From assembly GCA_018781585.1 (NCBI GenBank), contig JADMJT010000039.1, positions 1 through 33,143 of the forward strand: DNA of 33,143 bases, given 5' to 3'. Positions within the stretch are counted from its first letter, which is position 1, and the number at the start of each line of letters is the position of its first letter. The stretch comes from Burkholderiales bacterium (lineage in GTDB: Bacteria > Pseudomonadota > Gammaproteobacteria > Burkholderiales > Thiobacteraceae). Under the pieces are notes generated by a model. That model did no database searches. It was not told where the DNA came from and was given only the letters and a program-made list of their open reading frames with translations. The translations under genes were made by a program, and so were the position numbers. This document shows, piece after piece, positions 7,453 through 14,231 of this stretch.

Positions 7453-7640
7453 TTAGCCAACTCACTCCCGCGCATTATTTCATTAATCCGCACGCACAAA
7501 GTTGCGAATTCCGCTTCAAGCTCGGCTACCCATAAAATCCCTTTAGCAGAAAAGGACTTTCCGGTTAATACCGCCAACTTCCTAAGATTTTCCAAAGCGG
7601 TGCCTACTGTTGTAAAATATGAGCCTATTAAGATAATCAA
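7383..7640 (-). CDS. Possible small unknown ORF overlapping the Cas6-like gene
   Basis: An open frame of 85 codons beginning at a TTG and containing no early ATG. The product is unrecognised, Leu/Ala/Glu-rich and probably helical (TVGTALENLRKLAVLTGKSF near the start). Composition looks like a real protein rather than a random frame. Its stop (7383-7385) lies about a dozen bases past the ribosome binding site of the Cas6-like frame, a layout typical of translational coupling. It could also be the frameshifted N-terminal part of the Cas6-like gene, or only a leader. It is first in the divergent minus-strand module facing dsrA. Confidence 0.35.
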   Translation of the reverse strand: MIILIGSYFTTVGTALENLRKLAVLTGKSFSAKGILWVAELEAEFATLCVRINEIMRGSELANCLRQLSRAALICTAVGETSSAG

Positions 7641-7820
7641 ACAGGCGGTGGTAAATCAAGCCTTCTTACACCCGACTGCCTAAGTAGGGGGTAGATATAC
7701 TCCATTTGGGGGGTAATGGGCTACCTACTCAGAATGATAGTGCCGGGCATTCACACGGCAGTAATATTTTGCACACTTCAAGCCGACCGACATCCCTCGG
7801 CAAGGCAAACAGGTCCTGCT

Positions 7821-7849
7821 TTGAAAAACACTTTCCTTGTGGGTATTTT
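7821..7849 (+). promoter_or_regulatory. Candidate sigma-70 promoter of the dsr operon
   Basis: TTGAAA (7821-7826, five of six to the -35 consensus) and TATTTT (7844-7849, four of six to -10) are separated by 17 bases. They lie about 40 bases upstream of the dsrA start, in the AT-rich end of the divergent intergenic region. dsrA itself has GGAGAG seven bases before its ATG. No repressor or NarL-type site could be assigned with confidence. The promoter is a pattern match only. Confidence 0.35.
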
Positions 7850-7890
7850 TTAGGTTTTATCCTTTTTATTAGTGAACGGAGAGACACGTC

Positions 7891-9180
7891 ATGGCTAAGA
7901 AAATTCAAGCAACGCCAATGCTCGACCAACTCGAAACCGGCCCATGGCCTAGCTTTGTAACTGGCTTGAAGCGCCTGGCCAAAGATAACGATATGATGGT
8001 TGATCTGCTCGGCCAACTCGAAACCTCTTACGAAACCCGCAAGGGCTACTGGAAAGGTGGCACAGTCGGGGTGTTCGGTTATGGTGGTGGCGTGATTCCC
8101 CGTTTCACCGAACTCAAGAAAGATGGTAAGCCGGTTTACCCGGACGCTGCTGAATTCCATACCTTGCGTATTCAACCGCCTGCCGGCATGCATTACAGCT
8201 CCAAGCTGTTACGCGACATGAGCGATGTATGGGCCAAACATGGCTCCGGCCTGATCGCCTTTCACGGCCAATCTGGCGACATCATGTTCCAAGGCATTAC
8301 CACCGCGAACGTGCAACCCGCTTTCGATGAGCTTAACGAAATGGGCTTCGACATGGGCGGCGCAGGCCCCGCACTCCGCACATCGATGTCATGCGTTGGC
8401 GCTGCACGTTGCGAAATGTCTTGCTACGACGAAGCCCGTGCACTGCGTACCGTTATTAATAACAATCTGGATGACATGCACCGTCCAGCCTTGCCTTATA
8501 AATTTAAATTCAAATTCTCCGGTTGCCCGAATGACTGCGTGAACGCTATTCAACGTTCCGACATGGCAACCATCGGCACTTGGCGCGACAACATTCAGAC
8601 CAATGATGTACATGCCAAAGCCTGGGTCAACAAGAACGGCATGGAAGCTCTGGTTAACCAAGTCGTTTCCATGTGCCCAACCAAAGCGATTTCCCTCAAG
8701 AAAATCGGCGAAGCCGCTAAAGGCGACGGTATCTCCACCGTTGCCGTCAACGATACGCACTGCCTCGAAATCGACAACCACAACTGCGTACGTTGCATGC
8801 ACTGCTTAAACGTGCTGCCTGGCGCCCTGTTGCCCGGTAAAGACCGTGGCGCGTCGATTTTGATCGGCGGCAAGGGCGTGCTGAAAATCGGCGCGACCAT
8901 GGGCACCATGGTCATCCCGTTCATGAAGCTCGAAACCGATGAAGATTACGAAAAACTGAACGAGTTGGGTCGTAACGTTCTCGACTTCTTCGCTGAAAAC
9001 GCTTTGGAACACGAGCGCACTGGCGAGATGATCGACCGCATCGGTCTGGTCAATTTCCTTGATGGCATCGGCCTCGAAGTAGATCCGAACATGATCCGCG
9101 AGCCGCGCAACAATCCTTACTTCAGAGGTGACGATTGGGATGCGGAAGTAGAAAAGTGGAACGAGCGCCAAGCCGGCTAA
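7891..9180 (+). CDS. dsrA: Reverse-type dissimilatory sulfite reductase, alpha subunit
   Basis: A protein of 429 aa, full length for DsrA. Siroheme/[4Fe-4S] cysteines are in SMSCVGAARCEMSCYD (C168, C174, C178) and SGCPNDCVNA (C212, C216). An inserted ferredoxin domain follows, with MCPTKAISL near residue 260 and NCVRCMHCLNVLPGALLPG near 302-320. With DsrB it forms the cytoplasmic alpha2beta2 sirohaem enzyme. In sulfur oxidisers this runs in reverse, oxidising DsrC-bound or stored sulfur to sulfite with six electrons. First gene of the dsr operon; dsrB follows after 37 bases. The oxidative direction is inferred from the dsrEFH and dsrL genes in the operon. Confidence 0.97.
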   Translation: MAKKIQATPMLDQLETGPWPSFVTGLKRLAKDNDMMVDLLGQLETSYETRKGYWKGGTVGVFGYGGGVIPRFTELKKDGKPVYPDAAEFHTLRIQPPAGMHYSSKLLRDMSDVWAKHGSGLIAFHGQSGDIMFQGITTANVQPAFDELNEMGFDMGGAGPALRTSMSCVGAARCEMSCYDEARALRTVINNNLDDMHRPALPYKFKFKFSGCPNDCVNAIQRSDMATIGTWRDNIQTNDVHAKAWVNKNGMEALVNQVVSMCPTKAISLKKIGEAAKGDGISTVAVNDTHCLEIDNHNCVRCMHCLNVLPGALLPGKDRGASILIGGKGVLKIGATMGTMVIPFMKLETDEDYEKLNELGRNVLDFFAENALEHERTGEMIDRIGLVNFLDGIGLEVDPNMIREPRNNPYFRGDDWDAEVEKWNERQAG

Positions 9181-9217
9181 CGTTTAACCAAATAGCTAAT
9201 TCGTAAAGAGGAATAAC

Positions 9218-10288
9218 ATGGCAGAAATGCGTCAACCAATCGAAAGCGGTGCGCCAGATCCCAAGCAGTACATGCACCCGACCATGGTTAAGAACTATGG
9301 CAAGTGGATTTATCATAGCCATCCGAAGCCTGGCGTCCTGTTTCACCAGGCCGAAAGTGGCGACAAGATCTGGACCGTTAAAGCCGGTACACAGCGTCAG
9401 ATGGACGTATATACCATCCGTAAGTTGGCCGACATTGCCGACCAATTCGCCGACGGTTTCGTGCGCTTCACGACTCGCTCCAACATCGAGTACATGGTCA
9501 CGGATGAGACGAAAGTCGAACCACTGATCAAAGCGCTGTTTGATAATGGTTTCCCGGTCGGCGGCACCGCTAACTCAGTCTCCATGATTTCGCACACCCA
9601 AGGCTGGTTGCACTGCGACATCCCGGGTACCGACGCATCTGGCGTTGTGAAAGCACTGATGGATGATCTGTATCACGAGTTCATCAACTGCGAAATGCCA
9701 AATCGCGTCAAACTCTCGACCTCCTGTTGCGAAATTAACTGCGGTGGTCAGGCTGATATCGCGATCATCGTGCAACACACCAAACCGCCTAAAATCAATC
9801 ACGATCTCGTGGCGAACGTGTGCGAACGTCCTTCCGTCGTTGCACGTTGCCCGGTGGCGGCGATTCGCCCCGCCCTGGTGAACGGCAAGCCTTCGTTGGA
9901 AGTAGATGAAAAGAAATGCATTTGCTGCGGCGCATGCTATCCACCCTGCCCACCAATGCAGATCAACGATCCGGAGCACTCCAAGATCGCGATTTGGGTC
10001 GGCGGCAAAAACTCGAACGCACGCTCGCGTCCGACGTTCCATAAACTCGTTGCTGCTGGCTTGCCCAATAACGCACCGCGTTGGCCCGAAGTAGGTGAAG
10101 TGGTCAAGAAAATCCTCGGCGTCTACAAAGCTGATGCGCACCCATGGGAACGTATGGCGGACTGGATCGACCGGATTGGTTGGCCGCGTTTCTTTGAGAA
10201 GACCGGTTTACCTTTCACCAAACATCATATTGATGACTGGAAAGGTCACCGCGCCACGCTCAATCAATCGGCGCATATCCGCTTTTAA
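9218..10288 (+). CDS. dsrB: Reverse-type dissimilatory sulfite reductase, beta subunit
   Basis: A protein of 356 aa. It shows the DsrB siroheme/Fe-S motif LSTSCCEINCGGQAD (about residues 166-180) and the partner segment SVVARCPVAAIRPALVNGKP. A ferredoxin-type cluster is present at KKCICCGACYPPCPPMQI (about 230-247). It pairs with DsrA in the catalytic heterotetramer; the functional siroheme is bound by this subunit in structures of the family. A strong AAGAGGAA ribosome binding site precedes the ATG. The gene is followed by a stable hairpin before dsrE. Confidence 0.97.
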   Translation: MAEMRQPIESGAPDPKQYMHPTMVKNYGKWIYHSHPKPGVLFHQAESGDKIWTVKAGTQRQMDVYTIRKLADIADQFADGFVRFTTRSNIEYMVTDETKVEPLIKALFDNGFPVGGTANSVSMISHTQGWLHCDIPGTDASGVVKALMDDLYHEFINCEMPNRVKLSTSCCEINCGGQADIAIIVQHTKPPKINHDLVANVCERPSVVARCPVAAIRPALVNGKPSLEVDEKKCICCGACYPPCPPMQINDPEHSKIAIWVGGKNSNARSRPTFHKLVAAGLPNNAPRWPEVGEVVKKILGVYKADAHPWERMADWIDRIGWPRFFEKTGLPFTKHHIDDWKGHRATLNQSAHIRF

Positions 10289-10295
10289 TTAGGTT

Positions 10296-10332
10296 CATCA
10301 TTCCCGGTTCTCCCTCGAGATCGGGGATGATG
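10296..10332 (+). terminator. Hairpin between dsrB and dsrE (attenuator or mRNA-processing element)
   Basis: CATCATTCCCG (10296-10306) pairs with CGGGGATGATG (10322-10332), 11 pairs with one G-U, plus an inner TCTC/GAGA. TTATTAAAAAA follows, so the plus strand lacks a U-run and strong termination is unlikely. It sits eight bases after the dsrB stop and about 35 before dsrE. A role in lowering read-through or protecting the dsrAB mRNA end is inference. Confidence 0.55.
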
Positions 10333-10366
10333 TTATTAAAAAACCTTACTTAAATCAGGGGTTTTA

Positions 10367-10726
10367 ATGAAATTTGCAATTATGGTGAACGAAGGCGTTT
10401 ATCAGCACCAATCGACTGATACCGCCTATCAATTCGTCAAAGCCGCATTTGAAAAAGGCCATGAAGTTCCGCGTGTGTTTTTCTATCACGATGGGGTTTA
10501 CAACGCGAATAGTCTGACCGAACCACCCCAAGACGATCGCAATATCGTGACGCGTTGGGCCAAGCTGGCGCAGGAGCACAACATCGATATGGTGGTGTGC
10601 GTCGCTGCCGCCCTCCGCCGCGGTATTAAAGAAGAGAACCTGGCTGAGGGATTCCGCATCTCTGGCCTGGGTCAGTTGGTCGAAGCAGGTATCCAAGCCG
10701 ACCGTTTGGTCGTATTTGGCGATTAA
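10367..10726 (+). CDS. dsrE: Sulfur transferase DsrE
   Basis: A protein of 119 aa of the DsrE/TusD family. The active cysteine is in MVVCVAAALRRGI at residue 78, the same number as the catalytic Cys of Allochromatium DsrE. Typical DsrE segments such as VPRVFFYHDGVYNAN are present. It forms the cytoplasmic alpha2beta2gamma2 DsrEFH complex, which carries a persulfide and hands it to DsrC. The presence of dsrEFH marks sulfur oxidisers rather than sulfate reducers. Its stop codon overlaps an ATG of the next frame (TAATG). Confidence 0.96.
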   Translation: MKFAIMVNEGVYQHQSTDTAYQFVKAAFEKGHEVPRVFFYHDGVYNANSLTEPPQDDRNIVTRWAKLAQEHNIDMVVCVAAALRRGIKEENLAEGFRISGLGQLVEAGIQADRLVVFGD

Positions 10727-10737
10727 TGGGGAAAGAT

Positions 10738-11148
10738 ATGACTGAATCTACTGGCGGCATTGATTTCGAAGACGAGGACGCGTCCGGCGTCATTAAGAAA
10801 TTCATGTTTGTAAATCGCAAAGCACCCTATGGCACCATCTACGCACTGGAGTCCCTTGAAGTAGTGCTGATTAGCGCTGCGTTCGACCAGGATGTGAGCT
10901 TGGCGTTTTTGGATGATGGCGTGTACCAAATCGTCAAGGGCCAACACACCAAGGCGATTGCGATGAAAAACTTCTCTCCTACCTATCGGGCGTTAGAAGG
11001 TTACGACATTGAAAAGCTCTATGTCGAAAAAGAATCGCTCGATCAACGCGGCCTCACTGAGGACGACTTACTGGTTGACGTGCAAGTCATGAGCTCGGCA
11101 GAAATGGCCAAGATGATGTCTGAGCAAGACGTCGTTATTAGCTTCTAA
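10738..11148 (+). CDS. dsrF: DsrF subunit of the DsrEFH sulfur-transfer complex
   Basis: A protein of 136 aa from the ATG at 10738. An ATG at 10726 overlapping the dsrE stop would add four residues, but GGGGA five bases before 10738 favours the later start. The DsrF/TusC signature IKKFMFVNRKAPYGTIYALE and the segment AAFDQDVSLAFLDDGVYQ are clear. It has a non-conserved acidic N-terminal extension of about 20 residues (GGIDFEDEDAS). DsrF has no catalytic cysteine in the family and serves as the structural partner of DsrE and DsrH. Confidence 0.95.
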   Translation: MTESTGGIDFEDEDASGVIKKFMFVNRKAPYGTIYALESLEVVLISAAFDQDVSLAFLDDGVYQIVKGQHTKAIAMKNFSPTYRALEGYDIEKLYVEKESLDQRGLTEDDLLVDVQVMSSAEMAKMMSEQDVVISF

Positions 11149-11152
11149 GGGG

Positions 11153-11464
11153 ATGGAGATGCTGCACATAATAAACAAATCACCGTTTGAAAATCACACG
11201 CTGGATAGCTGTCTGCGCGTTGCGCTTAACGAACCTGGCGCGGCACTGCTCCTCACCGAGGATGCGGTATACGCTGCTTCAAAGGGCAACGTCATCGAAA
11301 GCAAGATCGTGGACGCATTAGGCAAAGTAAAGGTTTATGCCCTGTGGCCAGATATTGAAGCACGCGGCATGCAAGATCGCGTGATTGAAGGCATCAAAAT
11401 GGTCGACTACGGCGGTTTTGTGGATCTGGTTGCCGAACACAGCAACTGCCAATCCTGGCTGTAA
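11153..11464 (+). CDS. dsrH: DsrH subunit of the DsrEFH sulfur-transfer complex
   Basis: A protein of 103 aa (101 if the second ATG at 11159 is used). It contains the DsrH/TusB pattern LHIINKSPFENHTLDSCLRV with the conserved cysteine at residue 20 of the longer form, matching family numbering. It ends in QSWL, close to the usual QxWL tail. It completes the DsrEFH hexamer. It lies four bases after the dsrF stop. The start is ambiguous: GGGG directly abuts the first ATG, and GGAG directly abuts the second. Confidence 0.95.
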   Translation: MEMLHIINKSPFENHTLDSCLRVALNEPGAALLLTEDAVYAASKGNVIESKIVDALGKVKVYALWPDIEARGMQDRVIEGIKMVDYGGFVDLVAEHSNCQSWL

Positions 11465-11494
11465 CACACAATCTTTAGTGAGAGGAGAAATACA

Positions 11495-11830
11495 ATGGCT
11501 TCAGTCGAATTGAACGGCAAGACGTATGAAACAGACGAAGAAGGCTATCTCGTGAATTTGGGCGAGTGGGATGAAGGTATCGCTGCCTACCTGGCCGAGC
11601 AAGAAAAAGTTGACATGACCGAAAGTCACTGGGAAGTCGTGAACTTTCTGCGTGAGTATTACAACGACTATCAAATCGCACCCGCCATCCGCGTGCTGAC
11701 CAAGGCCATCGGCAAGAAGTTGGGGGCGGAAAAAGGCAACAGCAAGTACCTGTACGAACTGTTCCCCTACGGTCCCGCAAAGCAGGCGTGCAAAATCGCC
11801 GGCCTGCCTAAGCCGACCGGCTGCATCTAA
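11495..11830 (+). CDS. dsrC: DsrC sulfur carrier protein
   Basis: A protein of 111 aa with the full DsrC C-terminal arm: KQACKIAGLPKPTGCI. The penultimate cysteine (C110, CysA) and the second conserved cysteine (C99, CysB) are both present, so it is true DsrC rather than TusE, which keeps only CysA. DsrC accepts sulfane sulfur from DsrEFH, presents it as a persulfide/trisulfide to DsrAB, and is re-oxidised or reduced by the DsrMKJOP complex. An AGAGGAGA ribosome binding site lies upstream. A perfect 12-bp hairpin follows the gene. Confidence 0.97.
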   Translation: MASVELNGKTYETDEEGYLVNLGEWDEGIAAYLAEQEKVDMTESHWEVVNFLREYYNDYQIAPAIRVLTKAIGKKLGAEKGNSKYLYELFPYGPAKQACKIAGLPKPTGCI

Positions 11831-11847
11831 ACCTATAGTCGCGTGAC

Positions 11848-11874
11848 GCGCCGCTTGATTGCATCAAGCGGCGC
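11848..11874 (+). terminator. Perfect 12-bp hairpin after dsrC
   Basis: GCGCCGCTTGAT (11848-11859) and ATCAAGCGGCGC (11863-11874) form a perfect GC-rich stem with a TGC loop, 17 bases after the dsrC stop and about 40 before dsrM. No U-tract follows (TGTACACG), so it is better seen as a partial attenuator or 3'-end stabiliser. Such an element would raise dsrC mRNA relative to the membrane-complex genes. The structure is firm; the role is inference. Confidence 0.65.
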
Positions 11875-11913
11875 TGTACACGCACAACAACATCGTCAAA
11901 TGTGAGGTAGGTC

Positions 11914-12645
11914 ATGCCCGTTCTGACCATTGTGTACGCTAGCTTATTTTATGCCGCCACCGCTATTCTGGTGTTTGGGGTCGGCTATAAAGTCTATGGT
12001 TATGCGCGCACCCCTGCCCCGCTCAAGATTCCGACTACGCCCGCCCCGACCACTGGGACAGGCGTGGCATTTCGCATGGCCCGCGAGGTCCTGCTGTTTG
12101 AAAGCTTATTCAAAGCCACCAAGTGGACTTGGATTTTCGGCTATTTATTCCACGCTGCACTAGCGCTCGTCCTATTGCGCCACTTCCGGTACTTTCAAGA
12201 ACCGGTGTGGCTCGTGATCGACTTGATCCAACCATTCGGCATGTATGCTGCATTCGGCATGGTTGCCGGCTTGGCTGGCCTGTGGGCGCGCCGCTTCCTG
12301 GTGGATCGCGTGCGTTATATTTCTACCTTATCCGATCATTTAATGCTGGCCTTGCTGTTGGCCATTGCGCTATCGGGGCTGGCCATGAAATACGTCGCGC
12401 CTACCGATATCGTCGGCCTCAAAACATTCATGCTTGGCTTGATGGCGTTTGAATTGCACCCTTTGCCGGAAGACCCCTTCCTGATGATCCATCTGGCCTT
12501 GGTCGCATCCTTGATGATTATCTTCCCGATCAGCAAGCTGTTGCATGCGCCTGGCGTGTTCTTTAGCCCGTCGCGCAACCAAATAGATAACCCGCGTGAA
12601 CATCGCTATGTCGCACCGTGGGCAGCTAAGCTCGAACAAAAATAG
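11914..12645 (+). CDS. dsrM: DsrM, haem b membrane subunit of DsrMKJOP
   Basis: A protein of 243 aa, an integral membrane NarI-like cytochrome b. It starts with a hydrophobic helix (LTIVYASLFYAATAILVFGVG). Further hydrophobic stretches lie near residues 70-90, 105-125, 140-160 and 190-210, five in all, with histidines in GYLFHAALALVLLRHFRYF and MIHLALVAS suited to bind haems b. It exchanges electrons between the quinone pool and the DsrK iron-sulfur subunit. The C-terminus is cytoplasmic by analogy with NarI. dsrK starts ten bases downstream of its stop. Confidence 0.95.
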   Translation: MPVLTIVYASLFYAATAILVFGVGYKVYGYARTPAPLKIPTTPAPTTGTGVAFRMAREVLLFESLFKATKWTWIFGYLFHAALALVLLRHFRYFQEPVWLVIDLIQPFGMYAAFGMVAGLAGLWARRFLVDRVRYISTLSDHLMLALLLAIALSGLAMKYVAPTDIVGLKTFMLGLMAFELHPLPEDPFLMIHLALVASLMIIFPISKLLHAPGVFFSPSRNQIDNPREHRYVAPWAAKLEQK

Positions 12646-12655
12646 GACGATAAAA

Positions 12656-14188
12656 ATGGCAGCCCCGACATTCGAAGTCCCTAAGATGAAAGCAGTTTCC
12701 GAGGTGCCGCGCGTCCAAAAAGGCGCGATGGCGCACACGAAGTCTTATGTCGCTTCCGCAGCGATTCAACAAGCGATTGGCTTCCCCGGCGAATTGGTCG
12801 AAAACTGGGAAGCAAAAGCCATTGAAAAAATGGGCGATCTTTTGGGGAAATATCGCTCGTTTAAGGTTTACTTGGATACGTGCGTACACTGCGGCGCTTG
12901 CACCGACAAATGTCACTATTTCCTGGGCACTGGCGATCCGATCAACATGCCCGTCGCACGCCAAGATTTAGTCCGTAATGTGTACCGGCGCCACTTCACC
13001 TTTGCCGGAAAATATTTTCCCAAACTGGTAGGCGCAAAGGATTTGACGCGCGAGGTGTTGGATCAGTGGTACACCTATTACAACCAATGCTCCGAATGCC
13101 GTCGTTGCTCAGTGTTCTGCCCCTACGGCATCGACACCGCCGAAATTACCATGGGCGCGAAGGAAATCCTTGACTCGATCGGCTATGGCCAGAAATACAC
13201 CAACGAGATCATCGGTAAAGTCCAGCGCATCGGCAACAATCTGGGTTTGCCTGGCCCGGCGTTGGAAGACACGCTAGAAGGCTTGGAAGAGGATATCTTA
13301 GCCGACACTGGCGCAGCAGTACGCATGCCGCTTAACCAGAAAGGCGCTGAAGTACTGCTGGTAACGCCCTCTGCCGATTTTTTCTCTGAACCGCATGTGG
13401 AATCGCTCATCGGTTATGCCAAAGTATTTCATGCTGCAGGCATTAGCTGGACGCTTTCTTCACACGCCTCCGAAGCAGGTAATTTTGGCCTGTTCATCGG
13501 CAACTACGAAACCATGCGCAATATTGCGCTGCGCATTCGGGAAGCGGCTTTGGAGTTGGGCGTTAAACGCATCATCGTCGGCGAATGCGGCCACGCTTGG
13601 CGTGTAGCCTATAGCTTCTGGAATACGTTGGCTGGTATTGGCGCTGGGGGTAACGATCCGTTCTCGATCGAATTGCAGCAGCAACTTGATCCGCGTTATC
13701 CCGCGCCGCAGCATATTTGTGAATTTACTCACGACTTGCTGAAACGCGGTGTGATCACCGTGGACAAATCGGCCAACGACCATCGCGTCATTACCTATCA
13801 CGACTCGTGCAATGTGGCGCGCGCCTCGCGCATGGGCGACATGCCGGGCGGGCAATTCGTGATTCCACGCGAAATCATCAAAATGGTCGCGAACAATTAT
13901 CACGACATGGCAGCAGACACCATTCACGAAAGCACATTTTGCTGCGGCGGCGGCGGCGGTTTGCTGACCGACGATCTGATGGAGTTGCGCGTCAAAGGCG
14001 CACTTCCGCGCATGGAAGCATTGAATAATGTTGTTCAAGATCACCAGGTCAACTTTATGGCCACGATCTGTGCAATCTGCAAAGCCCAGTTCAGTAAGGT
14101 TCTACCCTATTACGGTTTTGAAATGAGCATGGTGGGTGGCATACATCAGTTGGTCAGTACTGCGATCAAACTGGACGCCAAACAATAA
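12656..14188 (+). CDS. dsrK: DsrK, HdrD-like iron-sulfur subunit of DsrMKJOP
   Basis: A protein of 510 aa from the ATG at 12656, with AGGAC before it; an upstream GTG in frame lies inside dsrM and is rejected. Two [4Fe-4S] ferredoxin motifs are CVHCGACTDKC (C76-C86) and CSECRRCSVFCPYG (C145-C155). The C-terminal half has heterodisulfide-reductase CCG-type motifs: TYHDSCNVARASRMG, TFCCGGGGG and ATICAICKAQ. They hold the special catalytic cluster. DsrK is the cytoplasmic subunit thought to interact directly with DsrC thiols/disulfide and pass electrons to DsrM. Confidence 0.96.
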   Translation: MAAPTFEVPKMKAVSEVPRVQKGAMAHTKSYVASAAIQQAIGFPGELVENWEAKAIEKMGDLLGKYRSFKVYLDTCVHCGACTDKCHYFLGTGDPINMPVARQDLVRNVYRRHFTFAGKYFPKLVGAKDLTREVLDQWYTYYNQCSECRRCSVFCPYGIDTAEITMGAKEILDSIGYGQKYTNEIIGKVQRIGNNLGLPGPALEDTLEGLEEDILADTGAAVRMPLNQKGAEVLLVTPSADFFSEPHVESLIGYAKVFHAAGISWTLSSHASEAGNFGLFIGNYETMRNIALRIREAALELGVKRIIVGECGHAWRVAYSFWNTLAGIGAGGNDPFSIELQQQLDPRYPAPQHICEFTHDLLKRGVITVDKSANDHRVITYHDSCNVARASRMGDMPGGQFVIPREIIKMVANNYHDMAADTIHESTFCCGGGGGLLTDDLMELRVKGALPRMEALNNVVQDHQVNFMATICAICKAQFSKVLPYYGFEMSMVGGIHQLVSTAIKLDAKQ

Positions 14189-14231
14189 CGTTTTGAGCTA
14201 AACAAGTACGATAGTTTTAAGGAGAATTCAA

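Noticed and set aside
7641-7890. NarL-type heptamer pairs in the dsr promoter region
   Set aside because: Short TACC-containing strings exist (for example near 7720), but no properly spaced inverted pair was found.
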